Of a DNA stretch of 52,192 nucleotides, positions 27,341 to 35,255 are shown in pieces; position 1 is the first letter of the stretch; each line of letters begins with the position of its first letter. Below the pieces are notes generated by a model. It was given only the letters and a program-made list of their open reading frames with translations, was not told the DNA's origin and did no database searches. This stretch comes from RXOA01 sp964547105 (GTDB lineage: Bacteria; Bipolaricaulota; Bipolaricaulia; UBA7950; UBA9294): NCBI GenBank assembly GCA_964547105.1, contig CAZJLO010000011.1, positions 1 to 52,192 of the forward strand. The letters run 5' to 3'. The position numbers and the translations under genes are program-made.

Positions 27341-27956
27341 TTATCGATTCACGAGACTCCGAGCTTCTGCGAACCTAATGGTGACCGCAATCGGATTGAC
27401 AATCGCAATCCCAGTGGATTTCAGCATATCCTGAAGGAGCGGGGCGAATTCAGCCAGTTCCGTACAGCCCAGGACGATACCGTCGACGCATCCGGCCATG
27501 CTGCGACCTATCTCTTCAAGTCATCGGAGCGTTTCTTCCCTTCGACGCGGTATTTCGGATGCTGCGATTCCCACGGACTCCTCAGCGTCTATCAATCGTC
27601 CCCACTTCGCTTGTGATGACACCGAACCTCCGAAAGATGTTGTGAGCATATTGCAGGCCGCTCCGCCCTACTCCCACAACAGGAGATACAACATGACTTG
27701 ACAAGAACTCCAGTCCAGGATCAGTGAAGCAATCCAGGATGTGAACATTAGCTCCAGCATCCTCTGCATCGAGAGCATTCTCAAGAACGCAAGCCTCAAC
27801 ACCCTCAGTGAGTGACCGGGATGCCTGCAATTCGGTCAATGATCCCCCAAACAATTCCGTACCAGGACTCGCATGCTTCCGATATCGGTCTACGGCAAGG
27901 TCTTCCCACCACTTCGGCAACCTCACGGCAATGAGCACATTGACTCTAACGTTCAT
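27341..27956 (-). pseudogene. Decayed Asp/Glu/hydantoin racemase
   Basis: From ATG 27956 the frame reads MNVRVNVLIAV, ENALDAEDAGANVHILDCFTDPGLEF and VSPVVGVGRSGLQYAHNIFRRFGVIT, the N-terminal half of the hydantoin/Asp-Glu racemase superfamily including the first catalytic Cys. It then meets a TGA at about 27582. A different frame continues from about 27575: VGIAASEIPRRREETLR, a TGA, then DGIVLGCTELAEFAPLL with the second catalytic Cys, ending at the TAA 27341-27343. One frameshift and one internal stop separate the parts. It lies 207 bases after the kinase gene, in operon orientation. Confidence 0.82.
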
Positions 27957-28163
27957 GACAAGACCTCATCATCATACGGCACATCATTTTTCCCACGGCG
28001 CACATGTAACGCATCGCATGGATCGATCTCCCTGGCGTTCAAATTCAAGCGTCCTATCTGCCCTCACCAATACAGCCACTCAGTGGAAGATAAAGCAGAC
28101 AAGCTACGCTCTTCCCCCTGCCGGGGCTTCCATTTCAGACTGACTTTGGGATCGACCGTCGGA

Positions 28164-29156
28164 CTAGCGAGAAATTCGAAGGGTGCCTCCAGCAAGAACC
28201 CGCTCCACTTCCTCGCGAGTAGTCAGGCAGATATCTCCTGGGTGCGTTTGCTTGATCGCAGAGATGCCAACCCCGTATCGAACACCTGTCGCCACGCCTG
28301 ATGACAAGTAGCCATAGAGAAAGCCACCAGCAAACGAGTCACCAGCGCCTACCCGGTCAACTACTTCGATCTCGAATTCTGGGGCTCGATGCACAACGCC
28401 GGATTGCCTCTCATAAGCAATGGCTGTCCAGCGGTTCTTCCAGACACTGGGTGTTTGCCGAAGTGTAATGGCAACGACAGCAAGATCAAATTGTCCTGCA
28501 AGCTCTCGCGCAACGTCCTCGTATGAGTCCCCTACGATGCCGAACACCCGCTGTGTGTCTTCTTCGGTAGTAATCAAAATGTCCGATTCTCTCACAAGCC
28601 GAGTCATGACACCGCGCGCTTCCTCTTCAGACCACAGCCGCCCTCGGTAATTCAAGTCGATTGAGACCTTGAGTCCCATCTTCCTTGCCGCCAATACGGC
28701 TTCAAGCGTCACTTCCGCCGCAGACGGAGACAGTGCTGGTGTAATTCCAGATGTGTGAAAGATCTTGGCCCCGTCGAGAACATGCTCCCAGTCAACTTCC
28801 CCTGGTTCGATCATCGCAATTGCTGATCGAGCGCGATCATACACAACGGAATTGGCTCTTGGCGCAGCGCCGAATTCGACGTAGTACGTACCCACTCGAT
28901 CCGAATCCGTCCACACAATTTCAGATGTATCAACACCATGCTCGCGAATCCGATTCTCCAACAGGCGCCCCAACGGGTTCCGAGTTAGCCGAGTCACATA
29001 CCGGGCCTTCATGCCAAGGCAAGAAGCAGCTACGGCAGCATTCATCTCCGATCCCCCTACGTAGACCCGGAGATTTCTTGCCTGCTCCAACCGCTCGTGA
29101 AACTGCGGTGAGAACCTCAACATGGTTTCGCCAAATGTCACGATGTCCCAGCTCAT
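28164..29156 (-). CDS. kdgK: PfkB-family sugar kinase, 2-keto-3-deoxygluconate kinase-like
   Basis: A 330-residue PfkB kinase starting with ATGA overlap to the preceding AOR gene, with GGAGGAGATAG upstream. Features are the N-terminal YVGGSEMNAAVAAS substrate motif, IDLNYRGRLW and the C-terminal DRVGAGDSFAGGFLYG anion-hole/catalytic Asp motif. The DxNYR block is characteristic of KDG kinases. It would phosphorylate 2-keto-3-deoxygluconate (or a relative) to KDPG, which the aldolase at 33469-34122 cleaves. It is the last intact gene of the catabolic cluster. The substrate is inferred from subfamily motifs and neighbours. Confidence 0.82.
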   Translation of the reverse strand: MSWDIVTFGETMLRFSPQFHERLEQARNLRVYVGGSEMNAAVAASCLGMKARYVTRLTRNPLGRLLENRIREHGVDTSEIVWTDSDRVGTYYVEFGAAPRANSVVYDRARSAIAMIEPGEVDWEHVLDGAKIFHTSGITPALSPSAAEVTLEAVLAARKMGLKVSIDLNYRGRLWSEEEARGVMTRLVRESDILITTEEDTQRVFGIVGDSYEDVARELAGQFDLAVVAITLRQTPSVWKNRWTAIAYERQSGVVHRAPEFEIEVVDRVGAGDSFAGGFLYGYLSSGVATGVRYGVGISAIKQTHPGDICLTTREEVERVLAGGTLRISR

Positions 29157-31099
29157 GATCGTCTATCTCCTCCACTCTCCGGCCCCTTGTATCCTGTCAC
29201 ACTCGCCCACAACCCATCCAGATCCAATTCCCTGAGAGCTCCCTCACCGGGAACACCCGATTCCGCATCCCATCCATGCAATCCGTGATACTCACGGATC
29301 ATTCCTTCAAGTTTTTCGATCGGAAGCGTGTATTCCCTGCCATAGCGATCCTTGAATGGTTCATGAAGGATGCGCCACGGTGCTTGCTCTGACGAGGCAC
29401 GGGTCCAGCCAAAGCGAAGGTTCAGAAGTCTTTCCAGTGTCACAATCCGTCGCCCACAGCGAAGCAAATCATCCTCGTTCACCTCCAGCCCCATTAGAGC
29501 GGAGAAGAGCGCAGCCATTCTCTCCGGTGACATCCCATACGATGCGGTTGTTGTGAACGCGCATAACCCCAATGCATCAGAGACAGCAAACACGTCTTCG
29601 TGCCACCGCACAATCTCCGCACGCTTCTCCGTGATGTCAGCGCGCGCATATTTCGGATCTCCCGTGATCCGTCCGATGAGATCTCGTCCTTCCGGTGTAT
29701 GCCCCCGCTCGCCGATGCACTGGCTGTGAAGATGATCCGGTCCTCTGGGGTTGACAGCGAACGCCAACGCATACCCCATGGTGCATCGAGTTTCCACGCG
29801 GCTCTGCTCCAATCCTCGTGTCTGGATTGCCCACTTCCAAGTCTCTCCTCCAATGCGATCAGCCGCCTCTCGAACTCCGCCGGCAACAAGATCGCCAATG
29901 CCTTCACGGGAGGCAATCATCTCTGGAAGTTTCACGATGGCTTCCTGACTTCCGAAACTCAGATCGAAGTCCACTTCATATTCACTGGGAAGCAGCCCCT
30001 TCTCGTGGGTTTCCATCAGCCACTGAATTGCGCCCCCCACTGAGATTGTGTCCAACCCAAGATCGTTGCATAGCTCATTCGCACGCTGAACGGCCCCAAT
30101 CCACGGAACACCCGTTCCGGTACCTAAAGCGGACACTGTCTCGTACTCGGGCCCCCCAGAGTGACAGCCCGCGAAGGGACCCTCGGCGATGTGGACATGC
30201 CGATGGCACCCGTACAAGCATGACGCGCAGCCCACCCTCGCAGACAGCTTGCCAGATTCGTTCCAGTGCTCACTGGTCAGTTCTTCGATTGGATCGAGGT
30301 ATCCCTCTCGGAAGTTGTAGGAAGGGAGCGTCCCTACCTCATTCTTGATGCTGATTCCTGCAGCAGTCCCGTAGTCATAGTAGCTTCTCGCCATCGTATC
30401 CGCATAGAGAGCACTCCGGGCATCGCGAACCACATCTTGAAACCTTGAGCAGTCCGAACAAGCCCGCGTCGCCTTTGGGCGCGCCAGGACGATTGCCTTC
30501 AGCTTCTTCTCCCCCATCAACATCCCGACTCCACCACGGCCGGCAGCGTTGTAGTACGACGTCATGATCGACGCGTAGCCAACCAAGTTCTCTCCCGCAG
30601 GGCCAATGCAGGTCACATTCACATCTCGCCCGTGAGTGTCTTCCAGCGTGTGATTTGTCTGTCGTACAGGCAGCCCCCAAAGGCGATCCGCCGACCGCAA
30701 TTCAGTCAGCTCACTGTCTATGAACAGATAGACCGGCTCGTCAGCTACCCCTTCTACTACAATGTGGTCAATCCCATTGAGTTTGGCGAATGTGGAGAAC
30801 TGCCCTCCAACGTTTGTCTTGAAGTACTGTCGCGTCACAGGACTCACACACGTAATGGTTGCACGTCCCGACATCGGTGCAGTTGTACCGGCAAGTGTTC
30901 CGGTGGAGAAGATGAGAGGCGCTCCAGGATCATCGGCTACCCCATCTGTAATCCGATCCCACAACAAACGAGCGGCAATTCCCCGACCACCGAAAAATCG
31001 TTCGGTCCATTCACGTGGCACGGGCTCCTTCGTGATCCTGCCCTTTGCAAGATCCACACACAATACGGTTTCTCTGTCTCCATCACTTGCGCGACTCAT
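29153..31099 (-). CDS. Aldehyde:ferredoxin oxidoreductase (AOR) family enzyme 1
   Basis: A 648-residue protein from ATG 31097-31099 (GGAGGCAGACGA before it), overlapping the ferredoxin stop by ATGA. The tungsten-bis-pterin enzyme family is shown by FFGGRGIAARLLWD, APMSGRATITCVSP, NAAGRGGVGMLMGEKKLKAIV and GLCAFTT. Cluster ligands are Cys291, Cys294, Cys298 and Cys513, matching the spacing in Pyrococcus AOR (288, 291, 295, 494). Such enzymes oxidise aldehydes to acids and pass electrons to ferredoxin. The adjacent polyferredoxin is the likely acceptor. A paralogue lies at 35245-37149; the aldehyde is unknown. Confidence 0.92.
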   Translation of the reverse strand: MSRASDGDRETVLCVDLAKGRITKEPVPREWTERFFGGRGIAARLLWDRITDGVADDPGAPLIFSTGTLAGTTAPMSGRATITCVSPVTRQYFKTNVGGQFSTFAKLNGIDHIVVEGVADEPVYLFIDSELTELRSADRLWGLPVRQTNHTLEDTHGRDVNVTCIGPAGENLVGYASIMTSYYNAAGRGGVGMLMGEKKLKAIVLARPKATRACSDCSRFQDVVRDARSALYADTMARSYYDYGTAAGISIKNEVGTLPSYNFREGYLDPIEELTSEHWNESGKLSARVGCASCLYGCHRHVHIAEGPFAGCHSGGPEYETVSALGTGTGVPWIGAVQRANELCNDLGLDTISVGGAIQWLMETHEKGLLPSEYEVDFDLSFGSQEAIVKLPEMIASREGIGDLVAGGVREAADRIGGETWKWAIQTRGLEQSRVETRCTMGYALAFAVNPRGPDHLHSQCIGERGHTPEGRDLIGRITGDPKYARADITEKRAEIVRWHEDVFAVSDALGLCAFTTTASYGMSPERMAALFSALMGLEVNEDDLLRCGRRIVTLERLLNLRFGWTRASSEQAPWRILHEPFKDRYGREYTLPIEKLEGMIREYHGLHGWDAESGVPGEGALRELDLDGLWASVTGYKGPESGGDRRS

Positions 31100-31518
31100 T
31101 CGTCTGCCTCCACTTCGACAAACGTGATCGCTTGCGGCAGTCGACAGACCTGGATGCACTGGGGATCGCCTCCACACAAATCACAGATTCGGGGCACTTT
31201 CCCATCGGCGGAGAAGTGCACACCACCATGCGGACATGCCTTCTCACAAGCCCGGCAACCGATGCAGACTTCTTCCGCGACAGCAATCGCACCCGTTTTC
31301 TCGTTCACGCTCAATGCATCAACTGGACAGGCTTGAACGCAGAATCTCGTATCACACTGAATGCAGACCATCGGCGTGAAGTCAGCAACCTCTTCATCGC
31401 GACGAATCTCGATACATCCCAGATGAAGTCCAAACTCTTTCTGATGTTCGAACCCACACGCCAAAACACAACTCTCACATCCCGTGCATTGCCCCGCATC
31501 GATCTTCAGTCTTCTCAC
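31096..31518 (-). CDS. Polyferredoxin, four 4Fe-4S motifs, likely AOR electron-transfer partner
   Basis: GTG 31516-31518 overlaps the TGA of the DUF917 gene, and AAAGGATCC lies upstream. The longer frame is Arg-rich and unrelated. The 140-residue product has Cys groups CTGCESCVLAC, CIQCDTRFCVQACP, CIGCRACEKACP and CDLCGGDPQCIQVC. This is the four-cluster arrangement of DmsB/HycB-like electron-transfer subunits. Its stop overlaps the start of the AOR gene, which points to a stable partnership: electrons from aldehyde oxidation would leave through these clusters. No membrane segment is present. Confidence 0.9.
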   Translation of the reverse strand: MRRLKIDAGQCTGCESCVLACGFEHQKEFGLHLGCIEIRRDEEVADFTPMVCIQCDTRFCVQACPVDALSVNEKTGAIAVAEEVCIGCRACEKACPHGGVHFSADGKVPRICDLCGGDPQCIQVCRLPQAITFVEVEADE

Positions 31519-32681
31519 GACGGATCCTTTCCGGCTTGTGCTCCTGTTTGGATGTCTCGCATGAGTTCTTCGGTCGGTCGAAACGGCTGATCGAGACCGA
31601 TCCGCCGGCACGTGAACACATCCTCCGCTCCTCTTGCGCCAATCACTTGTCGCACGGAACCGTGGCATGGTCTACCCAAGACCCCAACAACTATCCCCAT
31701 CTTCAACTCTCGCGTCAGTAGCCCCAAACCGGTATCCGGTTCCAGGAGGTACAGGTGATCCGGAAACACGGAGATCAGGTTCCCATCCATCCACCCAGCC
31801 ATCACCTCGTTCTTGTTCACGAGCTTCATTGAGTGCCCAGCGAACTCGCCAACTCCCTCGAGGACGACCTCTGAGAAGAAAAATCCTCCTTCGATCTGCT
31901 CCCTTACAGATGAGACACGACCTACAAGATGAATATCGGCGCCAAGTGTCTCTGCCGCTATTTCAATACCCGAGATTGACGAATCACGTGTATGCTTGAG
32001 TTGCTCTCCAAGCTTGATAGCCTCCGAACACGTCCCAGGCACCGCCGCATCACGCAGTTGCTTCCCGGACATCGGGTAGTGGCAATTGGCGACACGTCCA
32101 CCACAGCGCGTGACAATGAACCTCCCCACTTCGTCAGGCAGGCGAAGATCTCCGTTCGCGACAATCAGAGTCGCTCCGGTCTCGTCGGAAAGCGTCATCG
32201 GTGTGAGAGAGATACCGTGAGCTGCGAAGTTGCTCATTTGGGTTTCCGGAGCAGCTCTTCCGATTCCGTCAGCATCAACGATCGGTATGCCCATTCTGGC
32301 TGCACACGAGAGCACAGCGATCGTGTTTCCCCCGCCCAGTTCAAACGGGACAAGGTAGTCAACCGACCTGCCCAAGTAGCGCTCCATCGCTCGGACAGCC
32401 TCCTCTAGCTCATACCTTGTCTCCCACCGGGCAATCACGTCGGCCCAGGATGCTTTCATCTCCATGTGCCCCATGAATCCGCCACTTACAATCAGCGCAT
32501 CGGCATCAACGTCCGTGAGGCTCACCATGCTGTAGGTCCGTCCGCGTTTGAGATCTGCTTCGATTTGGGCCTCTCCGCGTCGCGGGTCCCCGCCCCCGCC
32601 TGTTCCCAGCACCCGTACGCCGAGAAGAAGGTGTGCAAGATCTCTCCGACTCAGGACCCGGGGGGGCTTTGCGTTCAACAT
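31515..32681 (-). CDS. DUF917 (S-methylthiohydantoin desulfurase-like) protein 1
   Basis: A 388-residue protein whose start shares one base with the IclR stop (TGATG), with GGTGGGAGC before it. The family pattern is clear: LLLGVRVLGTGGGGDPRRG near the N-terminus, YLVPFELGGGNTIAVLSCAARMGIP, DADGIGRAAPE, and KNEVMAGWMDG near residue 290. DUF917 was later named after S-methyl thiohydantoin desulfurase and is often found beside hydantoinases and Asp/Glu racemases. A second copy at 44571-45701 opens the same cluster. The actual substrate here is not known. Confidence 0.88.
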   Translation of the reverse strand: MLNAKPPRVLSRRDLAHLLLGVRVLGTGGGGDPRRGEAQIEADLKRGRTYSMVSLTDVDADALIVSGGFMGHMEMKASWADVIARWETRYELEEAVRAMERYLGRSVDYLVPFELGGGNTIAVLSCAARMGIPIVDADGIGRAAPETQMSNFAAHGISLTPMTLSDETGATLIVANGDLRLPDEVGRFIVTRCGGRVANCHYPMSGKQLRDAAVPGTCSEAIKLGEQLKHTRDSSISGIEIAAETLGADIHLVGRVSSVREQIEGGFFFSEVVLEGVGEFAGHSMKLVNKNEVMAGWMDGNLISVFPDHLYLLEPDTGLGLLTRELKMGIVVGVLGRPCHGSVRQVIGARGAEDVFTCRRIGLDQPFRPTEELMRDIQTGAQAGKDPS

Positions 32682-33442
32682 CAGGCTCCCACCGCCTCAG
32701 CAGTTGGACCACCCAACGCACGTGAGATCTCAGATGCAGCATGTCGCAACTCGTCAACGATTGGCGCTTTGCTCTGAAATTGGCTGGTCAGTCCCGTCAC
32801 GCTGATCGCAGCGCAGATCGCTCCAGAAACATCGAAAATTGGGGCAGCCATACAATAGATCCCAACTTCGTTTTCTTCGTTGTCAACTGCAAATCCCTTC
32901 TCACGAATGGCCGCCAATTCTCTCTTCAGTTGCCCCACATCTCGGATGGTCGTTGCTGTTCTCCGCAGGAAGCCAAGCTTGGGTAGGAGGTCATTGCTGA
33001 TCGCAGGGTCTTCGAATGCCAAGAAGAGCTTCCCCAAGGACGTACAATAGAGTGGTGCCCTCGAACCTATTCTTGAGATAATCGGCAAGCTCCGCTGGCT
33101 CTCAATCTTGTCCAGATACAGCACTTGATCTACATCTCGAATCGCCAAGTGCGCCGTCAGCGAGAACGTGTTCGAAATGGAAAGAAGATGCGGACGTGCG
33201 ACATCGCGAATGCTTAGATTCGTCAAGATTGCCCCAGATAGCTCTAGTGTTCGAAACCCTGCGACATAGCCTCGCATCTGAGGATCATTCTGGATGTAGC
33301 GACGATCAACCAGAACCTTGATGTACCGGTAGATCGTGCTCCGATCAAGCTTCGTGAGTTCCATCAGCACATGAATCGAAACCGGTTCTTGCGCTTCAAT
33401 AATGAACTCCAGGAGAGCAAGCCCTCGATCGACTGTCTTCAT
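32681..33442 (-). CDS. IclR-family transcriptional regulator
   Basis: ATG 33440-33442 follows AAGGAGTCGTGG. The 253-residue protein has the N-terminal winged helix (VSIHVLMELTKLDRSTIYRYIKVLVDRRYI) and the C-terminal IclR effector domain (SLGKLFLAF, GFAVDNEENEVGIYCMAAPIFD, AAISVTGL). IclR proteins bind palindromes and respond to small acids, often sugar acids or aromatic intermediates. It lies inside the cluster and is the obvious candidate to act on the divergent promoter region at 45836-45890, where inverted repeats overlap the promoters. Confidence 0.93.
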   Translation of the reverse strand: MKTVDRGLALLEFIIEAQEPVSIHVLMELTKLDRSTIYRYIKVLVDRRYIQNDPQMRGYVAGFRTLELSGAILTNLSIRDVARPHLLSISNTFSLTAHLAIRDVDQVLYLDKIESQRSLPIISRIGSRAPLYCTSLGKLFLAFEDPAISNDLLPKLGFLRRTATTIRDVGQLKRELAAIREKGFAVDNEENEVGIYCMAAPIFDVSGAICAAISVTGLTSQFQSKAPIVDELRHAASEISRALGGPTAEAVGA

Positions 33443-33468
33443 CCACGACTCCTTCTCACGGCGCCCGT

Positions 33469-34122
33469 TCAGCAACCAACGTCCCTATACTTCCCGATAC
33501 ACTCAATCAGCTTCTCGGCTCGCTCCAAAACCGATTTATGGCTACCTGTCCGGAGCGACTCGCAATCGATAAGCGACGTTCCAAGCGCCACTGCTGCCGC
33601 TCCTGCTTCAAGGAACGACGACGCATTGTCAAGGTTGATTCCTCCAGTCGGAACGATCTCCAGTTGAGGAAGGGGGGCACGAATCGATGAGACATAGGCC
33701 GGCCCCAGCACGGCCGCAGGGAACACCTTTACCGCATCGGCCCCCATTCCCCATGCCCTGTACGCCTCGGTAGGTGTAAACGTTCCCGGAATCACAGCGA
33801 CACCCGCTTCTTGAGCCAACCGCACAACTCCCGAATCGAGGATTGGAGATACGAGGAATTGTGCTCCAGCCGCAATTGCCTGTTTGGCCATGTCCTCAGT
33901 CAGGACCGTGCCCGCCCCAACAGATACGCCTGGCAGCTTCGTCGTCAGCTCGTGGATGCCCTCTAGAGCACCCGGTGTGGTCATCGTTACTTCAAATATG
34001 CCAATCCCTAGCTCTCCCAAGGCTCCAGCCAATCCCAGAAGGTTTTTCGCTCCGTCACTGCGTGCGACCGCAATGACACGCTCGGCTCGAATACGGTCCA
34101 AAACCCGTTGCCGCCTGCTCAT
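33469..34122 (-). CDS. eda: KDPG/KHG aldolase (Entner-Doudoroff)
   Basis: A 217-residue class I aldolase. The catalytic Glu is in GIFEVTMTTPGALEGI and the Schiff-base Lys in ADAVKVFPAAVLGPAY, with GAGTVLTEDMAKQAI and VPTGGINLDN as further family motifs. It splits 2-keto-3-deoxy-6-phosphogluconate into pyruvate and glyceraldehyde 3-phosphate. The start overlaps the aminotransferase stop (ATGA). With the KDG kinase in the same cluster it gives the lower Entner-Doudoroff route for a sugar acid. A relative acting on KDPGal or 4-hydroxy-2-oxoglutarate cannot be excluded. Confidence 0.94.
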   Translation of the reverse strand: MSRRQRVLDRIRAERVIAVARSDGAKNLLGLAGALGELGIGIFEVTMTTPGALEGIHELTTKLPGVSVGAGTVLTEDMAKQAIAAGAQFLVSPILDSGVVRLAQEAGVAVIPGTFTPTEAYRAWGMGADAVKVFPAAVLGPAYVSSIRAPLPQLEIVPTGGINLDNASSFLEAGAAAVALGTSLIDCESLRTGSHKSVLERAEKLIECIGKYRDVGC

Positions 34123-35255
34123 CTCTCGCTCCCAGTCCCATCCAGTCCATCAACCAATGACGTAATCCCGTTCACCAGCACATCGATCTGCTCATGCGTT
34201 GCCTGAGGCCCCATATTCCCGATCCGGAAAGCCTTCCCCGCAAAGGAGCCCATTCCCTTGGCAATGAGAATTCGATGCTCCCTTTTCAGGCGCTCGACGA
34301 CTTCATTGGCTGAACATTCGGGCTGGCCTTGCATGGCAACAACGGTCGGAGATGCGCTTGCCTCGTCGAATACGGGTGCGAAGCCCAGAGTACTAAGCCG
34401 CTCGCGGATATGCCCTGCCATTGCACGATGTCGCTCGAAGCGCTTCTGTAAGCCCTCTTCAAAGATCGCCTCGACTCCTCGTCTCAGGCCACGGACGGCA
34501 GGCACGGCCATCGTAATCGGATAGGGATGCCAGTCACTCCACTGCTCCGCAAACTCCTTCCATACATGCAGATTCAGATACCACCCGCGCGATTTCGTTT
34601 GGTCGATCACGGCCCACGCGCGTTCACTCATCGCGACAAGTCCCAACCCTGGAGGCCCCTCAAGACACTTCTGGGATGCTCCGACACAGAGATCGACTCC
34701 CCAGTCGTCCATCGCCAGTTCAATCCCTCCAATCGACGAAATCGCATCCACCATGAAGAGCACATCGTGCTTCCGACAGACTTCTGCAAGCTCTCGTACA
34801 GGATTCAACAACCCACTTGACGATTCGCTATGGACTACAGCAACCAGCCTCACGTTTTTCGCCGCCCCAAGCGCTTCATCAAGGTCCGTCGCCTGCAATG
34901 GCACGAAGATGGGTGACTTCTTGACAAGCACATTCGCGCTATGGCTGTTCGCGATCGCCTCAAGACGTTCTCCGAACCACCCGTTCGACAAGATCATCAC
35001 GCGATCATCGGTCCCCAAACAGCTGCTAATCACTGCTTCAAGAGCTGCGCTTCCTGATCCCGGAATCAGGAACACATCTCCAGAAGTCTGGAAGATCGCT
35101 CGAAGACGGTCTACAGTTTCGTTGTAGAACGACGTCCACTCGGTGCCGTAGTGAGGAACCATCGGCCGTGCCATCTCCTCCAGCACTTCGGGTGATAGTT
35201 GGATCGGCCCAGGGATCATAAGTTGATATCCATCCATCCCCTTACTATAGGTCAT
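34119..35255 (-). CDS. Class V aminotransferase, alanine-glyoxylate/serine-pyruvate type
   Basis: ATG 35253-35255 follows GGAGGAATTTGCG and lies within the last 11 bases of the AOR-2 gene. The 378-residue PLP enzyme begins YQLMIPGPIQLSPEVLEEMA. It has the PLP-Asp region VLFMVDAISSIGGIELAMDDW and the Lys in GASQKCLEGPPGLG. The family (AGT, SPT, ureidoglycine-glyoxylate transaminase) moves amino groups between alanine, serine or ureidoglycine and keto acids. In this cluster it may remove an amino group from the imported compound or its breakdown product. Which substrate is not visible. Confidence 0.9.
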   Translation of the reverse strand: MTYSKGMDGYQLMIPGPIQLSPEVLEEMARPMVPHYGTEWTSFYNETVDRLRAIFQTSGDVFLIPGSGSAALEAVISSCLGTDDRVMILSNGWFGERLEAIANSHSANVLVKKSPIFVPLQATDLDEALGAAKNVRLVAVVHSESSSGLLNPVRELAEVCRKHDVLFMVDAISSIGGIELAMDDWGVDLCVGASQKCLEGPPGLGLVAMSERAWAVIDQTKSRGWYLNLHVWKEFAEQWSDWHPYPITMAVPAVRGLRRGVEAIFEEGLQKRFERHRAMAGHIRERLSTLGFAPVFDEASASPTVVAMQGQPECSANEVVERLKREHRILIAKGMGSFAGKAFRIGNMGPQATHEQIDVLVNGITSLVDGLDGTGSER

